Assembly (NCBI RefSeq): GCF_026626665.1
Contig: NZ_JAPNKE010000002.1
Span: 600,501-664,500, forward strand
DNA from: Nannocystis pusilla
Lineage (GTDB): Bacteria; Myxococcota_A; Polyangia; Nannocystales; Nannocystaceae
DNA: 64,000 nt
Reading direction: 5' to 3'
Part shown: positions 1-11,900 of the stretch, piece after piece
Layout of the letters: each line of letters begins with the position of its first letter
Position numbering within the stretch: position 1 is the first letter of the stretch
Position numbers and translations under genes: made by a program
The notes under the pieces: generated by a model
Database searches by the model: none
What the model was told of the DNA's origin: nothing
The model's input: the letters and a program-made list of their open reading frames with translations, nothing else

Positions 1-1
1 G

Positions 2-1437
2 CCGATCCGCTGCCGCCTGCTCGGTCACGCCGAGTACGAGATCACCGACGCCGTCCTCGACGCCATGCAGGAGGGCGGGCTGCCGGCCCCCGCGCTGACC
101 GAGCTGCGCGACTGGATCGGCGTCCGCTTCCGCGACGAGTATCGCCTGCGCGCCACGCTGTCCTCGCTGGCGAACAGCAGCGACTTCATGGATCCCGACA
201 ACCTGCACACGCTGCTCGCCGCGGCGCTGACCGAGGATTCGGCCAAGGCCGCGCTGGTCCGCGACGCGCGGGCCTTCAAGATCACCCGGCTCGACGACAC
301 CGACGACGTGCAGATCGCCCCGGAGCGCACCCTCGCCGGCGACCTCGGGAATGGGGCACCGGCCTCACCGTCGCGACCGGCAAGCAGCTCATGGTCGATC
401 CCGTGCGCGGCCGCTACTGGTTCCCCGAGGCCGTGCCTCCCGCCGGCACCAAGGTCGCCCACTATTATTACGGCTTCTCCGGCGACCTCGGTGCCGGCAC
501 TTACGACCGCCGCGCCACCGTCCTCACCGCCGTCGACGACACCTTCAGCGGCGGCGTCTACGACCCGCCGGGCGCCTGGGCCAATGTCTACACCTTCGCC
601 GACAGCAAGACCTATCTCGTCGACGACATCAGCGGCTTCACCGACCTGACGCTGCAGGCCGCCTCGCAGCAGCGCCCCTACCTGCGCCAGGCCGTCGCGG
701 AGAGCAACAATTGGAAGTTCACCGCGACCGGCACCGACGCCGAGCTCACGCTCGACGGTCTGTGGTACGGCGGCGGCAAGCTGGTGCTGGCCGGCGACTA
801 CGCGCGCGTCACCATTCGTCATTGCACCCTCGACCCCGGCGGCCTCAAGGCCGACGGCAACGCGCTGGTTCCGGCCGACATCCTCGTCCAGGGCACCATC
901 GACGAGCTCGTCATCGAGAGCTCGATCGTCGCCAGCATCGAGCTCGCCCTCGGCGGGGCCGTGCACGCCCTGCGCGCGCGCGACAGCATCATCGCCTCGG
1001 CCGTGGCGACCGCCACGATCGACCTGCCGCAGACCGAGCTGGAGTTCGCCCGCTGCACCCTGGCGATCGCCACCGTGGGCCTGCGGGTCGACGCCACCGA
1101 GCTGCTGGCGCAGAAGCCCGTCAAGGTCACCGACCACCAGCACGGCTGCGTGCGCTACAGCGTCCTCGCCCCCGGCAGCGAGACCTCGCCGGTCTACCCG
1201 CCGCCCGGCGTCGCCGAGGTCTTCCCGCACTTCTTCGTCTCGACCCGCTTCGGCGATCCTGGCTTTTACATCCTGTCCGAAAGCGCACCCGACTTCGTCG
1301 TCCGCGGCGCCGAGAACGGCTCGGAGATCGGCGCCTACAGCCGGCTCCTGAACCCGCTGAAGCACGACAGCGTGCGCGCCAAGGTCCACGAATTCATGCC
1401 GATGGGACGGATCGCCGCCTTCATCCGCGAGAACTGA
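2..1437 (+). CDS. Partial phage-tail/injection-system-like protein, frameshifted; 5' end outside window
   Basis: The frame enters open at base 2 and reads sensibly to about 349. It then switches to the frame running from about 352 to the stop at 1435-1437. Inserting one base at 347-351 restores a natural join (...GDLGEWGTGLTVATG...). At least 478 residues are visible. The middle is beta-rich and contains HYYYGFSGDLG. The C-terminal part has ILVQGTIDELVIESS-type strand repeats and ends ...HEFMPMGRIAAFIREN after a GDPGFYI motif. I associate this C-terminal pattern with large proteins encoded beside phage-tail-like or extracellular contractile injection clusters, from memory and not tested. Only 17 bases separate it from the next gene, so it likely heads or continues the operon to 12460. 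No catalytic motif was seen. Confidence 0.6.
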   Translation, partial: DPLPPARSRRVRDHRRRPRRHAGGRAAGPRADRAARLDRRPLPRRVSPARHAVLAGEQQRLHGSRQPAHAARRGADRGFGQGRAGPRRAGLQDHPARRHRRRADRPGAHPRRRPREWGTGLTVATGKQLMVDPVRGRYWFPEAVPPAGTKVAHYYYGFSGDLGAGTYDRRATVLTAVDDTFSGGVYDPPGAWANVYTFADSKTYLVDDISGFTDLTLQAASQQRPYLRQAVAESNNWKFTATGTDAELTLDGLWYGGGKLVLAGDYARVTIRHCTLDPGGLKADGNALVPADILVQGTIDELVIESSIVASIELALGGAVHALRARDSIIASAVATATIDLPQTELEFARCTLAIATVGLRVDATELLAQKPVKVTDHQHGCVRYSVLAPGSETSPVYPPPGVAEVFPHFFVSTRFGDPGFYILSESAPDFVVRGAENGSEIGAYSRLLNPLKHDSVRAKVHEFMPMGRIAAFIREN

Positions 1438-1454
1438 CGCACCCGAGGATCGCC

Positions 1455-4400
1455 ATGTCCGCCCACGACATCTCTCGCCACCTCTTCCAGGCCAGCAATC
1501 ATTACACCGGCACCCGCATGCAGCAGGGCAGGGTGGTGCTCGACAGCGACTTCAACGAGGCGCGCATGCTGGACGAGGAGGACCAGCGCCACTTCGTCGT
1601 CGCGGTCGTCGGCCCGCACGGCTCGCCCGACCGCGGCTTCACCGTCGAGAACGTCACCGTCGCCGGCCTGACCTGGAACTTCGACATCGCCGACGGGACC
1701 TACTACCTCGGTGGTTATCGCCACGAGATCGGCGGCGGCCAGAGCTTCCGCGGCCAGCGCGACTGGCGGCAGCTGCTGCGCGACGACGTGCGGGCGGTCC
1801 AGGTGCCGCCGGTGCCGACCCAGCCGCGCAACGACCTCGTGTACCTGCTCGGCTGGCAGCAGGGCGTCGGCGCGGTCGAAGATCAGGAGCTGGACGACCC
1901 GGCCATCGCCGGGCACGACACTGGCTATCGCCAGCGCTTCATGCAGCGAGTGATGGTCCTCGCGGACGGCCCGGGCACCTGCAAGGAGGCGTTCGACGGC
2001 CTCGTCGCCTCGCTCGAGGCGGGCGGCCACCAGTTCGATCGCGTCAACTTCGAGCTCAAGTCGGGCGCGCGCATGGGCTCGCGCCGCAGCCCGGTCGAGC
2101 CGGCCGAGGACCTGTGCAAACCCGAGGTGTTGCAAGGCCTCGCGGGCGCCGAGCACCAGGCGATCCGCGTCCAGCTCATCGCCCCCGACCGCTTCATCTG
2201 GGGCCTCGACAACGCCTCGACGATGGTCCGCTGCACCATGGCGATCTCCGAGGTCGACGTCACCCTGACGTTGACCACGCCGCTGCGCGACCTGGCCCAT
2301 GCGCCGCGCGTCGGTCACATCCTCGAGCTCTTGCCGTGGGGCGCCGATCTGCCGAACGGCGAGCACGTCGCGGATCACCCGGTCGCCGGCGACGTCGGCG
2401 GCGGCGTGCTGCTCCGCGTGATCACTCCCTACGACCCGGGCACGGGCAAGATCACCGCCGTCGTCGCCGTCGAACACAGCGCGCGCCTGACGAAGATCGC
2501 CGCGTGGTACCAGACGATCGCCTCGGCGTACCTGTACGCGCGCGTGTGGGAGCCCGGCGACGACGACGTCGCCGGTCCCTTCGGCATCGGCATCACCCTG
2601 GATCAGCCCATCCGCCTGCGCGGCACCGACTACGAGATCGGCTTTACCGGCCTCGGCATCGTCGGCGACTACTGGATCCTCGGTGCACGGCCCGCCACCG
2701 CGCAGCCGATCGTCCCCTGGAACCTGCGCGACGGCGGTCCGCCGCACGGACCGCGGCGGTTCTACAGCCCGCTCGCCGTCCTCCGCTGGACGATCCACAC
2801 CACGCTCGGGGCTGTCGCCGAGGTCAGCTCGTGCCGCCGCACCTTTCGCCCGCTGACGCGCCTGCGCGGCTGCTGCACCGTGACCGTCGGCGACGGAAAG
2901 ACCAGCTTCGGCGACTTCACCTCGATTCAGGCGGCCGTCGACGCCCTCCCGCGCGACGAGAAGGGCCGCATCTGCGTCCTCCCCGGCGAGTACCGCGAGC
3001 GCGTCGTGCTCACGGACCGCAGCGACCTCATCCTCGAGGGCTGCGGCGCCCGCACGATCCTCCGCACCCCCGAGGGCAACGACAGCGCGCGCGCGCTGAT
3101 CGAGGTCACGCGTGGCACGCGGCTCACGATCCGCAAGCTCACGCTCGAGGCGTTCGGTCAGTTCGGCATCACCTTGCTGGGCAACGGGGTGGCCCTGACG
3201 AGCGCGATCCTCGAGGACCTGCGCGTCACCACCCGCCGCGATCCTGACGTGCCCGCGCCCGATCCGTGGTGGAACCTCTGGCTGCCCGCCTCGGGCCCGG
3301 CGCCGTTCCCGGTGTCGACGATCGCCGCGCACCGGTTCTCCGACCTGACCATTCGCCGCTGCTACCTCGAGATGTCCGGCAACCTGAGCGCCGCGGCCAA
3401 CGTCTTTCTCAGCCACTGCGGCCGTTCGCGGGTCAGCGACTGCCAGATCCTCACGCCCTCCGTCGACGGCGACGTCGTCAGCAAGGCCTGGGGCGGCCTG
3501 CAGACCGGCGGCGGCGACGACGTGGTGATCGAGAACAACATCATCCGCGGCGGCCTCGGCCACGGCATCACCCTCGGGCGGGTGATCACCGGCTACATGA
3601 ACAACGATTACGCGACCGCCTTCGAGCCCAACGGGTGGTTCAGCATGGCCGACGATCCGGACTGCCCGAGCGTCACGAGCGAGATCCCCGACGGCATCGA
3701 CGAAGACGACGGTCCGGCGACGACGCTCACTGCCAGCACCCAGGCCGACGTCGTGATCCGCGGCAACAGGATCAGCGAGATGGGCGCCTCCGGCGTCTCC
3801 GTGCCCGGATTCTGGCCCGACTACCTCACTCTGGATGTCGAGGGGCAGCGGATGTTCCGCTCGCCGAACCTCCTCATCGAGGACAACCTCATCGAGGCCA
3901 ACTGCCGGCGCCCCTATCACGGCGTGCCCGGGTTGCACTACGGGGAGCTGGTCGCGTTCGGCGGCGTCGTCCTGGCCGACACCGACAACCTGCGGATCCG
4001 CGACAACCGGATCGTGGGCAACGGCGGCGATCATCGCTATCCGATCTGCGGGATCTACGTCTTTCACGGCGAGGACCTGGCGATCGAGAACAACGAGGTC
4101 CGCGACAACGGCGTGCGGGTCGGCGGCTCCGCCTTCGCGGGCAATCGCGCCGGCATCGCCCTGCGCTTCGTGGGTCGTCTCGCCACATCGTACGGGTTCG
4201 ACAGCTACGAGACCGAGCCCGACTCGCTGCGCCCGGCCGCGCGGATCCGCGGGAACGTCGTGTATCAGCCGGCCGGGCGGGCCCTGGAGCTCTACGGGGT
4301 AGGTCCGATGCTGATCGAGGGCAACGTCTTCGGCAGCGGCGGTCTCACCCACCCGGTGTCGTCCGAGCGCGCGCACTGCATCGAGATCCACAACATCGGG

Positions 4401-4946
4401 CTGTCGGCCGAGATCGGGGTCCTGGGCTACGTGCCGGGCAACCTCGGCTACTTGCCTGCGCCGCCCTTGCCGACGGACGAGCCGCCGCCGTCGCCCGACA
4501 CCGTCGACGGGCGGATCTTGTTCACCGGCAATCAGGTCCACTTCCGGCCGGTCGCCGGCGCCTCGGCCAACATCCGCCGCGCGGTGAGCCTGCAGTCGTA
4601 CGACGACGTCGCCGTGCTCGACAACCAGTTCGTCACGACCTTCCCCGACGGCGTCGGCGACATGTTGTGCGACACCGTGGTCACCGCGTGGTCGACTCGC
4701 ACCAATCACAACCGCTGGGAGGATCCGATCGGCACGCTCCCCAACGGCTCCTATCAGACCGACATCTCCGCCTCGACGCTCGGGGTGATGAACTTCACCA
4801 AGCTCAACGAGGCGTCGCGTTGCATCCACGTCCAGGTCAGCGTGCTCACCGACCCGATCGACAACAACGGCGACGGGACCAACCTGACCTACACGGACTG
4901 CGACACCGTGCCCGGCTTCGCGGCGCTGCTGGCCCCCACGCCCTGA
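1455..4946 (+). CDS. DUF6519-type / right-handed beta-helix protein, copy 1 (intact)
   Basis: This is a 1163-residue protein and the only unbroken member of a three-gene tandem family. The N-terminus (HDISRHLF..., MQQGRVVLDSDFNE at residues 22-35, then a GPHGSP motif near 55-60) matches my memory of DUF6519, which typically reads MQQGRVQLDADWNEQ. From about residue 460 (CRRTFRPLTR, GCCTVTVGDG) it becomes a right-handed parallel beta-helix with pectate-lyase/NosD-like coils such as VLPGEY, EGCGARTIL, VIENNIIRG and LRIRDNRIVGN. The start is ATG 1455, preceded by GAGGA at 1445-1449. There is no signal peptide, so it is probably cytoplasmic or particle-assembled. A fibre, spike or surface-binding part of a tail-like machine is an inference; no enzymatic residues were identified. 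Confidence 0.8.
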   Translation: MSAHDISRHLFQASNHYTGTRMQQGRVVLDSDFNEARMLDEEDQRHFVVAVVGPHGSPDRGFTVENVTVAGLTWNFDIADGTYYLGGYRHEIGGGQSFRGQRDWRQLLRDDVRAVQVPPVPTQPRNDLVYLLGWQQGVGAVEDQELDDPAIAGHDTGYRQRFMQRVMVLADGPGTCKEAFDGLVASLEAGGHQFDRVNFELKSGARMGSRRSPVEPAEDLCKPEVLQGLAGAEHQAIRVQLIAPDRFIWGLDNASTMVRCTMAISEVDVTLTLTTPLRDLAHAPRVGHILELLPWGADLPNGEHVADHPVAGDVGGGVLLRVITPYDPGTGKITAVVAVEHSARLTKIAAWYQTIASAYLYARVWEPGDDDVAGPFGIGITLDQPIRLRGTDYEIGFTGLGIVGDYWILGARPATAQPIVPWNLRDGGPPHGPRRFYSPLAVLRWTIHTTLGAVAEVSSCRRTFRPLTRLRGCCTVTVGDGKTSFGDFTSIQAAVDALPRDEKGRICVLPGEYRERVVLTDRSDLILEGCGARTILRTPEGNDSARALIEVTRGTRLTIRKLTLEAFGQFGITLLGNGVALTSAILEDLRVTTRRDPDVPAPDPWWNLWLPASGPAPFPVSTIAAHRFSDLTIRRCYLEMSGNLSAAANVFLSHCGRSRVSDCQILTPSVDGDVVSKAWGGLQTGGGDDVVIENNIIRGGLGHGITLGRVITGYMNNDYATAFEPNGWFSMADDPDCPSVTSEIPDGIDEDDGPATTLTASTQADVVIRGNRISEMGASGVSVPGFWPDYLTLDVEGQRMFRSPNLLIEDNLIEANCRRPYHGVPGLHYGELVAFGGVVLADTDNLRIRDNRIVGNGGDHRYPICGIYVFHGEDLAIENNEVRDNGVRVGGSAFAGNRAGIALRFVGRLATSYGFDSYETEPDSLRPAARIRGNVVYQPAGRALELYGVGPMLIEGNVFGSGGLTHPVSSERAHCIEIHNIGLSAEIGVLGYVPGNLGYLPAPPLPTDEPPPSPDTVDGRILFTGNQVHFRPVAGASANIRRAVSLQSYDDVAVLDNQFVTTFPDGVGDMLCDTVVTAWSTRTNHNRWEDPIGTLPNGSYQTDISASTLGVMNFTKLNEASRCIHVQVSVLTDPIDNNGDGTNLTYTDCDTVPGFAALLAPTP

Positions 4947-4986
4947 GCGAACCTTCGCCCACGCTCCTGTCCCGGAAGTCTCGACC

Positions 4987-7900
4987 ATGGCAAACCACGA
5001 CCTCTCCCGCCACCTCTTCCGCCCCGCGAATCGCTACGTCGGCCTGCGCATGCAGCAAGGCCGGCCCATGCTCGACTCGGACTTCAGCGAGGGCGAGATG
5101 CTCGACGACGAGGACCAGCGCGCGGTCGCGGTCGACGTGATCGGGCCGCACGGCTCGCCCGACATGGGCTTCGAGATCCAGAGCCCGTCGACCGGCGTCT
5201 ACGACTTCTCCATCCTTTCGGGCAGCTATTACCTCGGCGGCTTGCGGCACGAGATCGTCGGGACGACCGTCTCCACCAGCGGCACGGCCACGGCCGCGGG
5301 CGTCGCCTTCGCCGCGCCGCAGCGCTTCCGCGCCCAGAGCGACTGGGTGCAGGCGACTCGCAGCGACGCGTTCCCGCAGCCGCCGTCGTTGCCGGTCGAG
5401 GCGCGGCGCGACCTCGTGTACCTGGTCGGCTGGGAGCAGGAAGTCTCGGTCGTCGAGGACCGCGAGTTCCACGAGATGGCGCTCGGCGGCCCCGACACCA
5501 CCGTCCGCGAATGGCGCGGCCATCGCGTCTACGTCCACCCGAACGTCCCCGAGGGTTGCCACGAGGCGTTCGAGAAGCTCGTGGAATCGCTCGAGGCCGG
5601 CGGCAACACCTTCGACCGGGAGAATCACGAGCTGAAGTCGGGCGCGCGCCTCACCGTGGTGATCGACGAGCCCGGCGCCGGCGACCTGTGCGAGCCCGCG
5701 ATCCCGCCGGGCTACTCGGGTGTGGAGAATCAGGCGATCCGGGTGCAGGTGATCGACCGGTTCCGTCTGTTGTGGAGCTACGACAACGCCGCGCCGCTGT
5801 ACCGCGTGCGCACCTCGGACGATCCGAACGCCACCATCGTCGAGTTCCTGACCCAGCCGCGCGACCAGGCCCACTACCCGGTGGCCGGGCAGGTGTTCGA
5901 GATCTTGCCGTTCGGCGCCCGGCTGGCCAACGGCGAGTACACCGCCGATTATCCGATCGCCTTCGACATCGGCGGGGGTGCTCGCGCGCGTGCTGGATGC
6001 GTACGACCCGGTGCGCCGCACCGTCAAGGTCCAGCTCGAGTCCGCGGATGCGCTCGCGGCGATGACGCAATGGTTCGAGCCGAACGGGGTGCCTCCGGAC
6101 AAGCGGTGCTTCTACTTGCGCGTGTGGAACCCCGGTGACGGCAGCCGGAGCGGGCCGATCGGGCTCGGCTTCAAGATCGACGAGGAGGTCGCCCTGCCCG
6201 GGACCGGCCTGCGGATCAAGATCAGCCGGCCGGGGATCGTCGGCGATCACTGGATCATCGCCGCGCGGCCGTCGACCCCGACCGAGGTGGTGCCGTGGAC
6301 GCTGCGCAGCGGTGAGCCGCCGCACGGGCCGCGGCGGTTCTACGCCCCGCTGGCGATGTTCCACTGGACGTTCTCCTCGGCCCTCGGCCGCGCCGTCACC
6401 GTCGATTCGTGCCGCCGGACCTTCCGGCCGCTCACGCGTCAGAAGGGCTGCTGCACCGTCACGGTGGGCGACGAGAGCAAGAGCTTCGGCGACTTCACCA
6501 GCATCACCGCGGCGCTGGCCTCGATCCCCGTCGACCAGCCGGCCAAGATCTGCGTGTTGCCGGGCGAGTACGCCGAGCGGGTCGTCATCCACGGGCGCAG
6601 CCACCTCGTCATCGAAGGCTGCGGGGCGACCACGATCCTCAGCTCGCCGGCGACCAGCCCGACCGTGGACGGGCTGATCTCGATCTCCGCGAGCCACGAC
6701 ATCGTCGTCAAGGACCTGACGATCGCGGCGACTGGTCAGTTCGGGGTCAGAATCGCCGACCCGCTCGTCGGCTACCTGAGTCGGGCCCCCCAGCGCAGGA
6801 TCCGCCTCGAGGGGCTGACGATCACGAGCACGCGCAACGGCTCGCCGGGCGATCCGTCCCTGGACGAGCTCTGGATGCCCCTCACCGGTTCGGCGCCGTT
6901 CCCGATGTCCACGATCGCCGCGTTTCAGGTCGAGGCGCTGGTCATCAGTCGCTGCGTCAACACCATGGTCGGAGACCTGAGCGGGGCGCCGAACATCTCT
7001 CTCGTCATGTGCACGGACACGACGGTCCGCGGCAACCGGTTCCAGACGGTCAACAACAACGGCGGCAAGCGGCTCGCGTGGGGCGGCGTCCAGATCGGCT
7101 TCGGTTGTGAGCGGGTCCTGGTCGAGGACAACTGGATCGAGGGCGGCAGCGGCTACGGGATCACGTTCGGGACGGGCACTGCAGGGGACGAGGTGCCGGG
7201 CGACCTCGACATCTTCGATCCGGTGGGCCGCTTCGTCCTGGTCGCTGCGGACGACGCCCTCTACCACTCCAAGGCGAGCCTGCGCGAGACCGCGGAGCCG
7301 CGAGGCGGAGGCCCGCTCGTGGATGTCGGCTACGGCACCTACTGCCGCGACGTTCGTATCCTCCGCAACACCATCACCGGCATGGGCAGCTCCGGGATCT
7401 CGGTCATCGGCTTCCACGCCGCGCCGGAGGAGGAATTCGAGGCGTACGACACGATGGAGACGCCCGACGTCGAGATCGCCGACAACGTCATCCGCGGCAA
7501 TTGTGCGTACCCTTTCGACGGCCCGCCGTCGCCGGATCACGTGGATTACGCGGCCGTGGGTGGGATCGTCCTCGCCGACTCCGACAATCTTCGCATCCAC
7601 GACAACGCGATCCTCGGAAACGGCGCCGAGGAGACGCTTTATCCGATCTGCGGGATCTACCTGATGCACGGGGAGAACGTCGCCGTCGAGAACAATCGGG
7701 TCACCGGCAACGGCAAGCGCCCGACGACGGACACCCCGTTCCTGGGTCATCGCTTCGGGATCGGGCTGATGCTGGTGGGCCGCCGCCTGGGCGGGCTCCC
7801 GGATGCTCCCATGATCGAGGGCGACGCGCGGATGCCCGCGGCGCGGGTCCGCGGCAACGTCGTGCATCATCCGATGGGCAAGGCGCTGCAGCTCCACGGC

Positions 7901-8551
7901 ATCGGCCCGATGTTCGTCGAGGGGAACGTGTTCGTCGCCAAGGCGCGCGGGGTCCCCGTCGTGGACGACAGCACCGGGCGTTGCGTCGACATCCACAACC
8001 TCGGCCAGTCCCCGGAGCTCATCGATTCCGCGTCGATCCCCGGCGATCTCGGCTTTTTGCCGACGCCGCCGCTCTTGTGGGACCCGGCGGAGCCGCTGCC
8101 CGTCGACCCGATGTTCGCCGACGGCCGCGTCCTCTTCACCGGCAACCAGGTGCGTTACAGCCCGGAGGGGGCCGAGACGGGCGGGATCCAGTGCGTCAAT
8201 CGGTTCCAGTCGTACGGCGACGTGGCGGTGCTCGACAACCAGTTCTTCGTGGACTTCCCCCCGGAGACCTCGGGGAGCATCGATAACGACACCACGGTCG
8301 TCGCCTGGTCGACGCGGACTGCCAACAATCGCTGGGTCGATCCCGCGGTCGCGGAGCCGTACTACACCGTGGCCTCGGCCACCACCGCCGCGCGCATGAA
8401 CATCACCGCGCTCAACCAGGCGACCCGCTGCATCCACGTCATGATCAGCGGCGTGTTGCCCGCGATCGCCGGCAACCCCGTCGACTACAACCAGACCCTG
8501 ACCGCATGCGACGACGAGGAGGAGGAGCCCGTCCCGTTGGCCCCGCCGTGA
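4987..8551 (+). CDS. DUF6519-type / right-handed beta-helix protein, copy 2 (frameshifted)
   Basis: This is a paralogue of the preceding gene, about 1188 residues when joined. It starts at ATG 4987, 40 bases after copy 1. The N-terminus repeats the signature (HDLSRHLF, MQQGRPMLDSDFSE, GPHGSP). The frame breaks in a run of five G at 5974-5978. Upstream the protein reads ...FDIGGG and downstream ...VLARVLDAYDP, matching the GGGVL(L/A)RV of its sisters, so two bases are missing or one is extra. The beta-helix half keeps CRRTFRPLTR, GCCTVTVGDE, VLPGEYAERV and repeated RIHDNAILGN/VEDNWIEGG-like rungs. It ends in an acidic DDEEEEPV tail. Its role is presumably the same as copy 1, possibly with altered binding specificity. 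Confidence is high that this is one gene family and moderate that the break is artefactual. Confidence 0.75.
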
Positions 8552-8599
8552 GCCACGCCGAGTGCTTCACCTTCGCTCGCCCTCAAGGAGATCATCGCC

Positions 8600-8890
8600 A
8601 TGGATCCGAAGCAGCAAGCTCTTCAATTCTATCAATCGCTCGGCGCGGCCGACGAGTTGTCCCGCAAGCTCCTCACGCGCGCCGCCCAGGTGCAGCGCGG
8701 CCGGGCCGCGGCGCTCCAGCGCCGGATCGACGACCTCGACAAGGGCGGGACGCCCAAGGAGGAGCTCGCCAAGCTCGAGGCGGAGATGGAGCGCCGCAAG
8801 ACGCTGGCGGGCAACTACGACAAGCTCGAGTCGGTGATCGGCAAGGCCATCACCCTGCGGGCCCAGCTGGACGAGCAGAAGTTCAAGTGA
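8600..8890 (+). CDS. Small coiled-coil protein between beta-helix copies 2 and 3
   Basis: A 96-residue, highly charged, helix-predicted protein with no signal peptide, starting at ATG 8600. AAGGAG at 8585-8590 lies 9 bases upstream. Residues about 25-90 show heptad-like spacing of Leu/Ile among Arg/Lys/Glu (LQRRIDDLDKGG, LAKLEAEMERRKTLAG), so a dimeric or trimeric coiled coil is likely. It lies 48 bases after copy 2 and 40 bases before copy 3 on the same strand, so it is co-transcribed. A chaperone, plug or trimerisation adaptor for the large beta-helix proteins would fit this position. That is inference; I recognise no named family. Confidence 0.7.
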   Translation: MDPKQQALQFYQSLGAADELSRKLLTRAAQVQRGRAAALQRRIDDLDKGGTPKEELAKLEAEMERRKTLAGNYDKLESVIGKAITLRAQLDEQKFK

Positions 8891-8930
8891 TCGCCGCAGC
8901 GACGCGGTGCGATCGATACCCGAGGTTTTC

Positions 8931-11900
8931 ATGGCCACGCAAGACATCTCTCGTCATCTCTATCAGCCGGAGAAGCACTACAGCGGCGCTCGCTCGCAAA
9001 AGGGGCGGGTGATCCTCGACTCCGATTTCAACGAGGGCGAGATCCTCGACGACGAGTCCCAGCGGCTCGTCGTGGTCGACGTCGTCGGGCGCCACGGCTC
9101 GCCCAACCTCGGCTATTCGATCGGGAACGTCACCAAGGTGCCCTACGACTTCACGATCGGCTCGGGGACCTACTACCTCGGCGGGATGCGCCACGAGATC
9201 GGGAGCTCGCCCGGGACCACGGCGCCGCAGACGTTCCGCAAGCAGAGCAACTGGCTGCAATCGAACCGCCCCGGGGTGACGCTGCCGAGCCAGCCGGTCG
9301 GGCCGCGGAACGACCTGGTCTACCTCGTCGGCTGGGAGCAGCCGGTCAGCGCGACCGAGGACGGCGAGCTGCTCGAGGCCGCGCTGAGCGGCCTGGACAC
9401 CAGCGATCGCATGCGGCGGATGGACCGGGTGCTGGTGGCGACGGGCACCGCCGGCACTTGCGCCGCGGCCTTCGAGGGCTTCGTCGGCCCGTTCATCGCG
9501 CTCAATCACTCGTACGATTGGGCCAGCGGCGAGCTCAAGTCCGGCGCGCGCCTCACGGTCAGCTTCGAAGCCGTCCCGACGCCGGACGACCTGTGCAGCC
9601 CGGCCGGAAACGGCTACAGGGGCCACGAGAATCAGGCGATCCGGATCCAGCTGTTCGCGCCGAACATGTACCTGTGGAGCTACGACAACGCGGCGCCGCT
9701 GTTCCGCGTCCGCGCGAGCGTCACCGGCAGCGAGGTCACGGTGGAGTTCATGACGGCGCCGTGGCAGCAGGAGCAGTTCCCGCTGAAGGGGCAGGTGCTC
9801 GAGATCTTGCCGTGGGGCGCGCAGATCGCCAACGGCGAGCGCGTCGCCGATCACCGCATCGACGCCAACATCGGCGGCGGCGTGCTCGCGCGGGTCACCA
9901 CCTCGTACAACCCACGCACCAAGACGCTGAAGGCGAGCATCGAGGACGCGGCCCTGCTGACGAACATGCTCACCTGGCTGGGTCCGATCCCCGAGGCCGA
10001 CCGGTTCCTCTACCTGCGCGTGTGGAACCCGGGCGGCCCGAAGCCGGAGGGCGTGGACACGTACGGCACCGTGTTCGTGCCGAACGATCCGGCGGTCGCG
10101 CTGCCCGGCACCGGGATCAAGGTCGCGTTCAATCAGGTCGGCATCGTCGGCGACTACTGGATCGTCGCCGCCCGCCCCAACACCCCCGAGGAGGTCGTCC
10201 CGTGGGCGCTGAAGTCGACGGGCGCGGCCCCGAGCGGCCCTCGGCGCTTCTATTGTCCGCTGGCGATCGTCCGCTGGACGCTCGCCGGTGAAGTGCTGCA
10301 GGTCGCGGCGGAGTCGTGCCGTCGCACCTTCCGGCCGCTGACGCGCCTGTCGGGCTGCTGCAGCGTCACCGTCGGCGACGGCGCGACCAGCCACGGCGAC
10401 TACACGAGCATCCAGCAGGCGATCCTGGCCCTGCCGCCGAACGAGCCCGGCAAGGTCTGCGTCCTCCCGGGCGTCTACGAGGAGCGCGTCCACGTCGTCG
10501 GGCGCCGCAACATCGTGGTGGAGGGCTGCGGTCCGCGCACGATCCTGCGATCGCCGCCCGGCGACACCCTGTCGAAGGCGATCTTCACGCTCGAGCGGTG
10601 CGACGACATCCAGCGCGGAGCTTCGCCGTCGAGGCCGTCGGTCAGTTCGGGATCGGGGTCGTCGGCGGGGTGGTGGCCGGCAGCGCGGCGCCGGTGCCCT
10701 CGACGCGGATCACGCTCGAGGACCTCGTCGTCACGACCTCGCGCGACGCCACGCAGGATCGGCCGACGGTCGACGACCTGGCGATCACGGACGACATCGC
10801 CGCGTTCCCGCTCTGCACGGTCGGCGCGATCGGTGCGATCGATCTCAAGATCCTCGGCTGCGAGCTGACGATGATCGGCGACCTCAGCGCCGCCGCCAAC
10901 GTGCTGCTCGTCGCGTCGGCCCAGGTCGTGGTGCGCGACTGCCTGATCGCCACCCCGCCCGGGGTCGCGGCGATCAGCCGGGCCTGGGGCGGCCTGCACA
11001 TCGCGGGGTTTTGCCACGACGTGCTGGTCGAGCGCTGCGAGATCCGCGAAGGCCTCGGTCATGGCATCACTCTCGGCAGCGTCCGGCGGGTGCCCGCCGC
11101 GGGCGGGCCGTCCAGCACGCCACCCACGACTCCGCCCGATAATTCCAGCGCCGTGGATCCGGGCGGAGATTGCCCGGGCGTCGGCGGGGGGCTGTCCGAT
11201 TTCGACGCCGGCGATCAAGCGTCGGTTCGGCTCCTCGCCGACCTCGGACCCTCCGACGTGCGGATCTACAACAACCGGATCCACAAGATGGGCAGCTCGG
11301 GGATCTCGGTGCTCGGCTTCTTCCCGGAGGAGGAAGGGCGGGTGGTGCAGCAGATCGCGGTGAGCTCGCTGGTCATCGCCGACAACGTCATCGAGAACAA
11401 TTATGCGCACCCCAGCGAGCGCGCCCCGGACGAGGGGTTGCGGGCGGTGGTGGCGTTCGGCGGGATCGTCCTCGCGGACGTCGAGCGGCTGCGGATCCAC
11501 GACAACAAGGTCTGGAACAACGGCGGCGACCACCGCCACCCGGTCTGCGGGATCTACGTGCTGCACGGCGAGAACCTGGTGATCGAGAACAACGACATCC
11601 GCGGCAACGGGCCGCGGGTCGCCGACGATGGCGGTCAATCAGGGCATCGCGCCGGCATCGCGCTGCAGCAGGTCGGCCGGCGCGTCACCCCGGGCGAGCG
11701 CCCGAGTTCGTTCACGGTCGAGGCCGAGAGCGGGCTGCCGGCGGCGCGCGTCCGCGGCAACGTGGTCGCGCAGCCGGCAGGCCGGGCGCTGCAGATCTAT
11801 GGCGTCGGCCCGATGTTCGTCGAGGGCAACGTGCTCGTCAGCGAGGGGCTCGTCGGCCTGTCGCCCGACGAGCGCAGGTTCGCGGGCCATTGTGTGGAGA

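Noticed and set aside
1335..4988. Long antisense open frame opposite the first beta-helix gene, and similar ones at 5651-8437, 8883-10493 and 12318-14657
   Set aside because: They mirror strongly supported plus-strand genes, are Arg/Ala/Gly/Val-rich, and have no motifs or ribosome-binding sites. They arise from the high GC third codon position.
5974..5978. Programmed ribosomal frameshifting in the beta-helix genes
   Set aside because: Break sites differ in position and sequence among paralogues, copy 1 has none, and no conserved slippery heptamer with a downstream structure is shared. Indel error is simpler.
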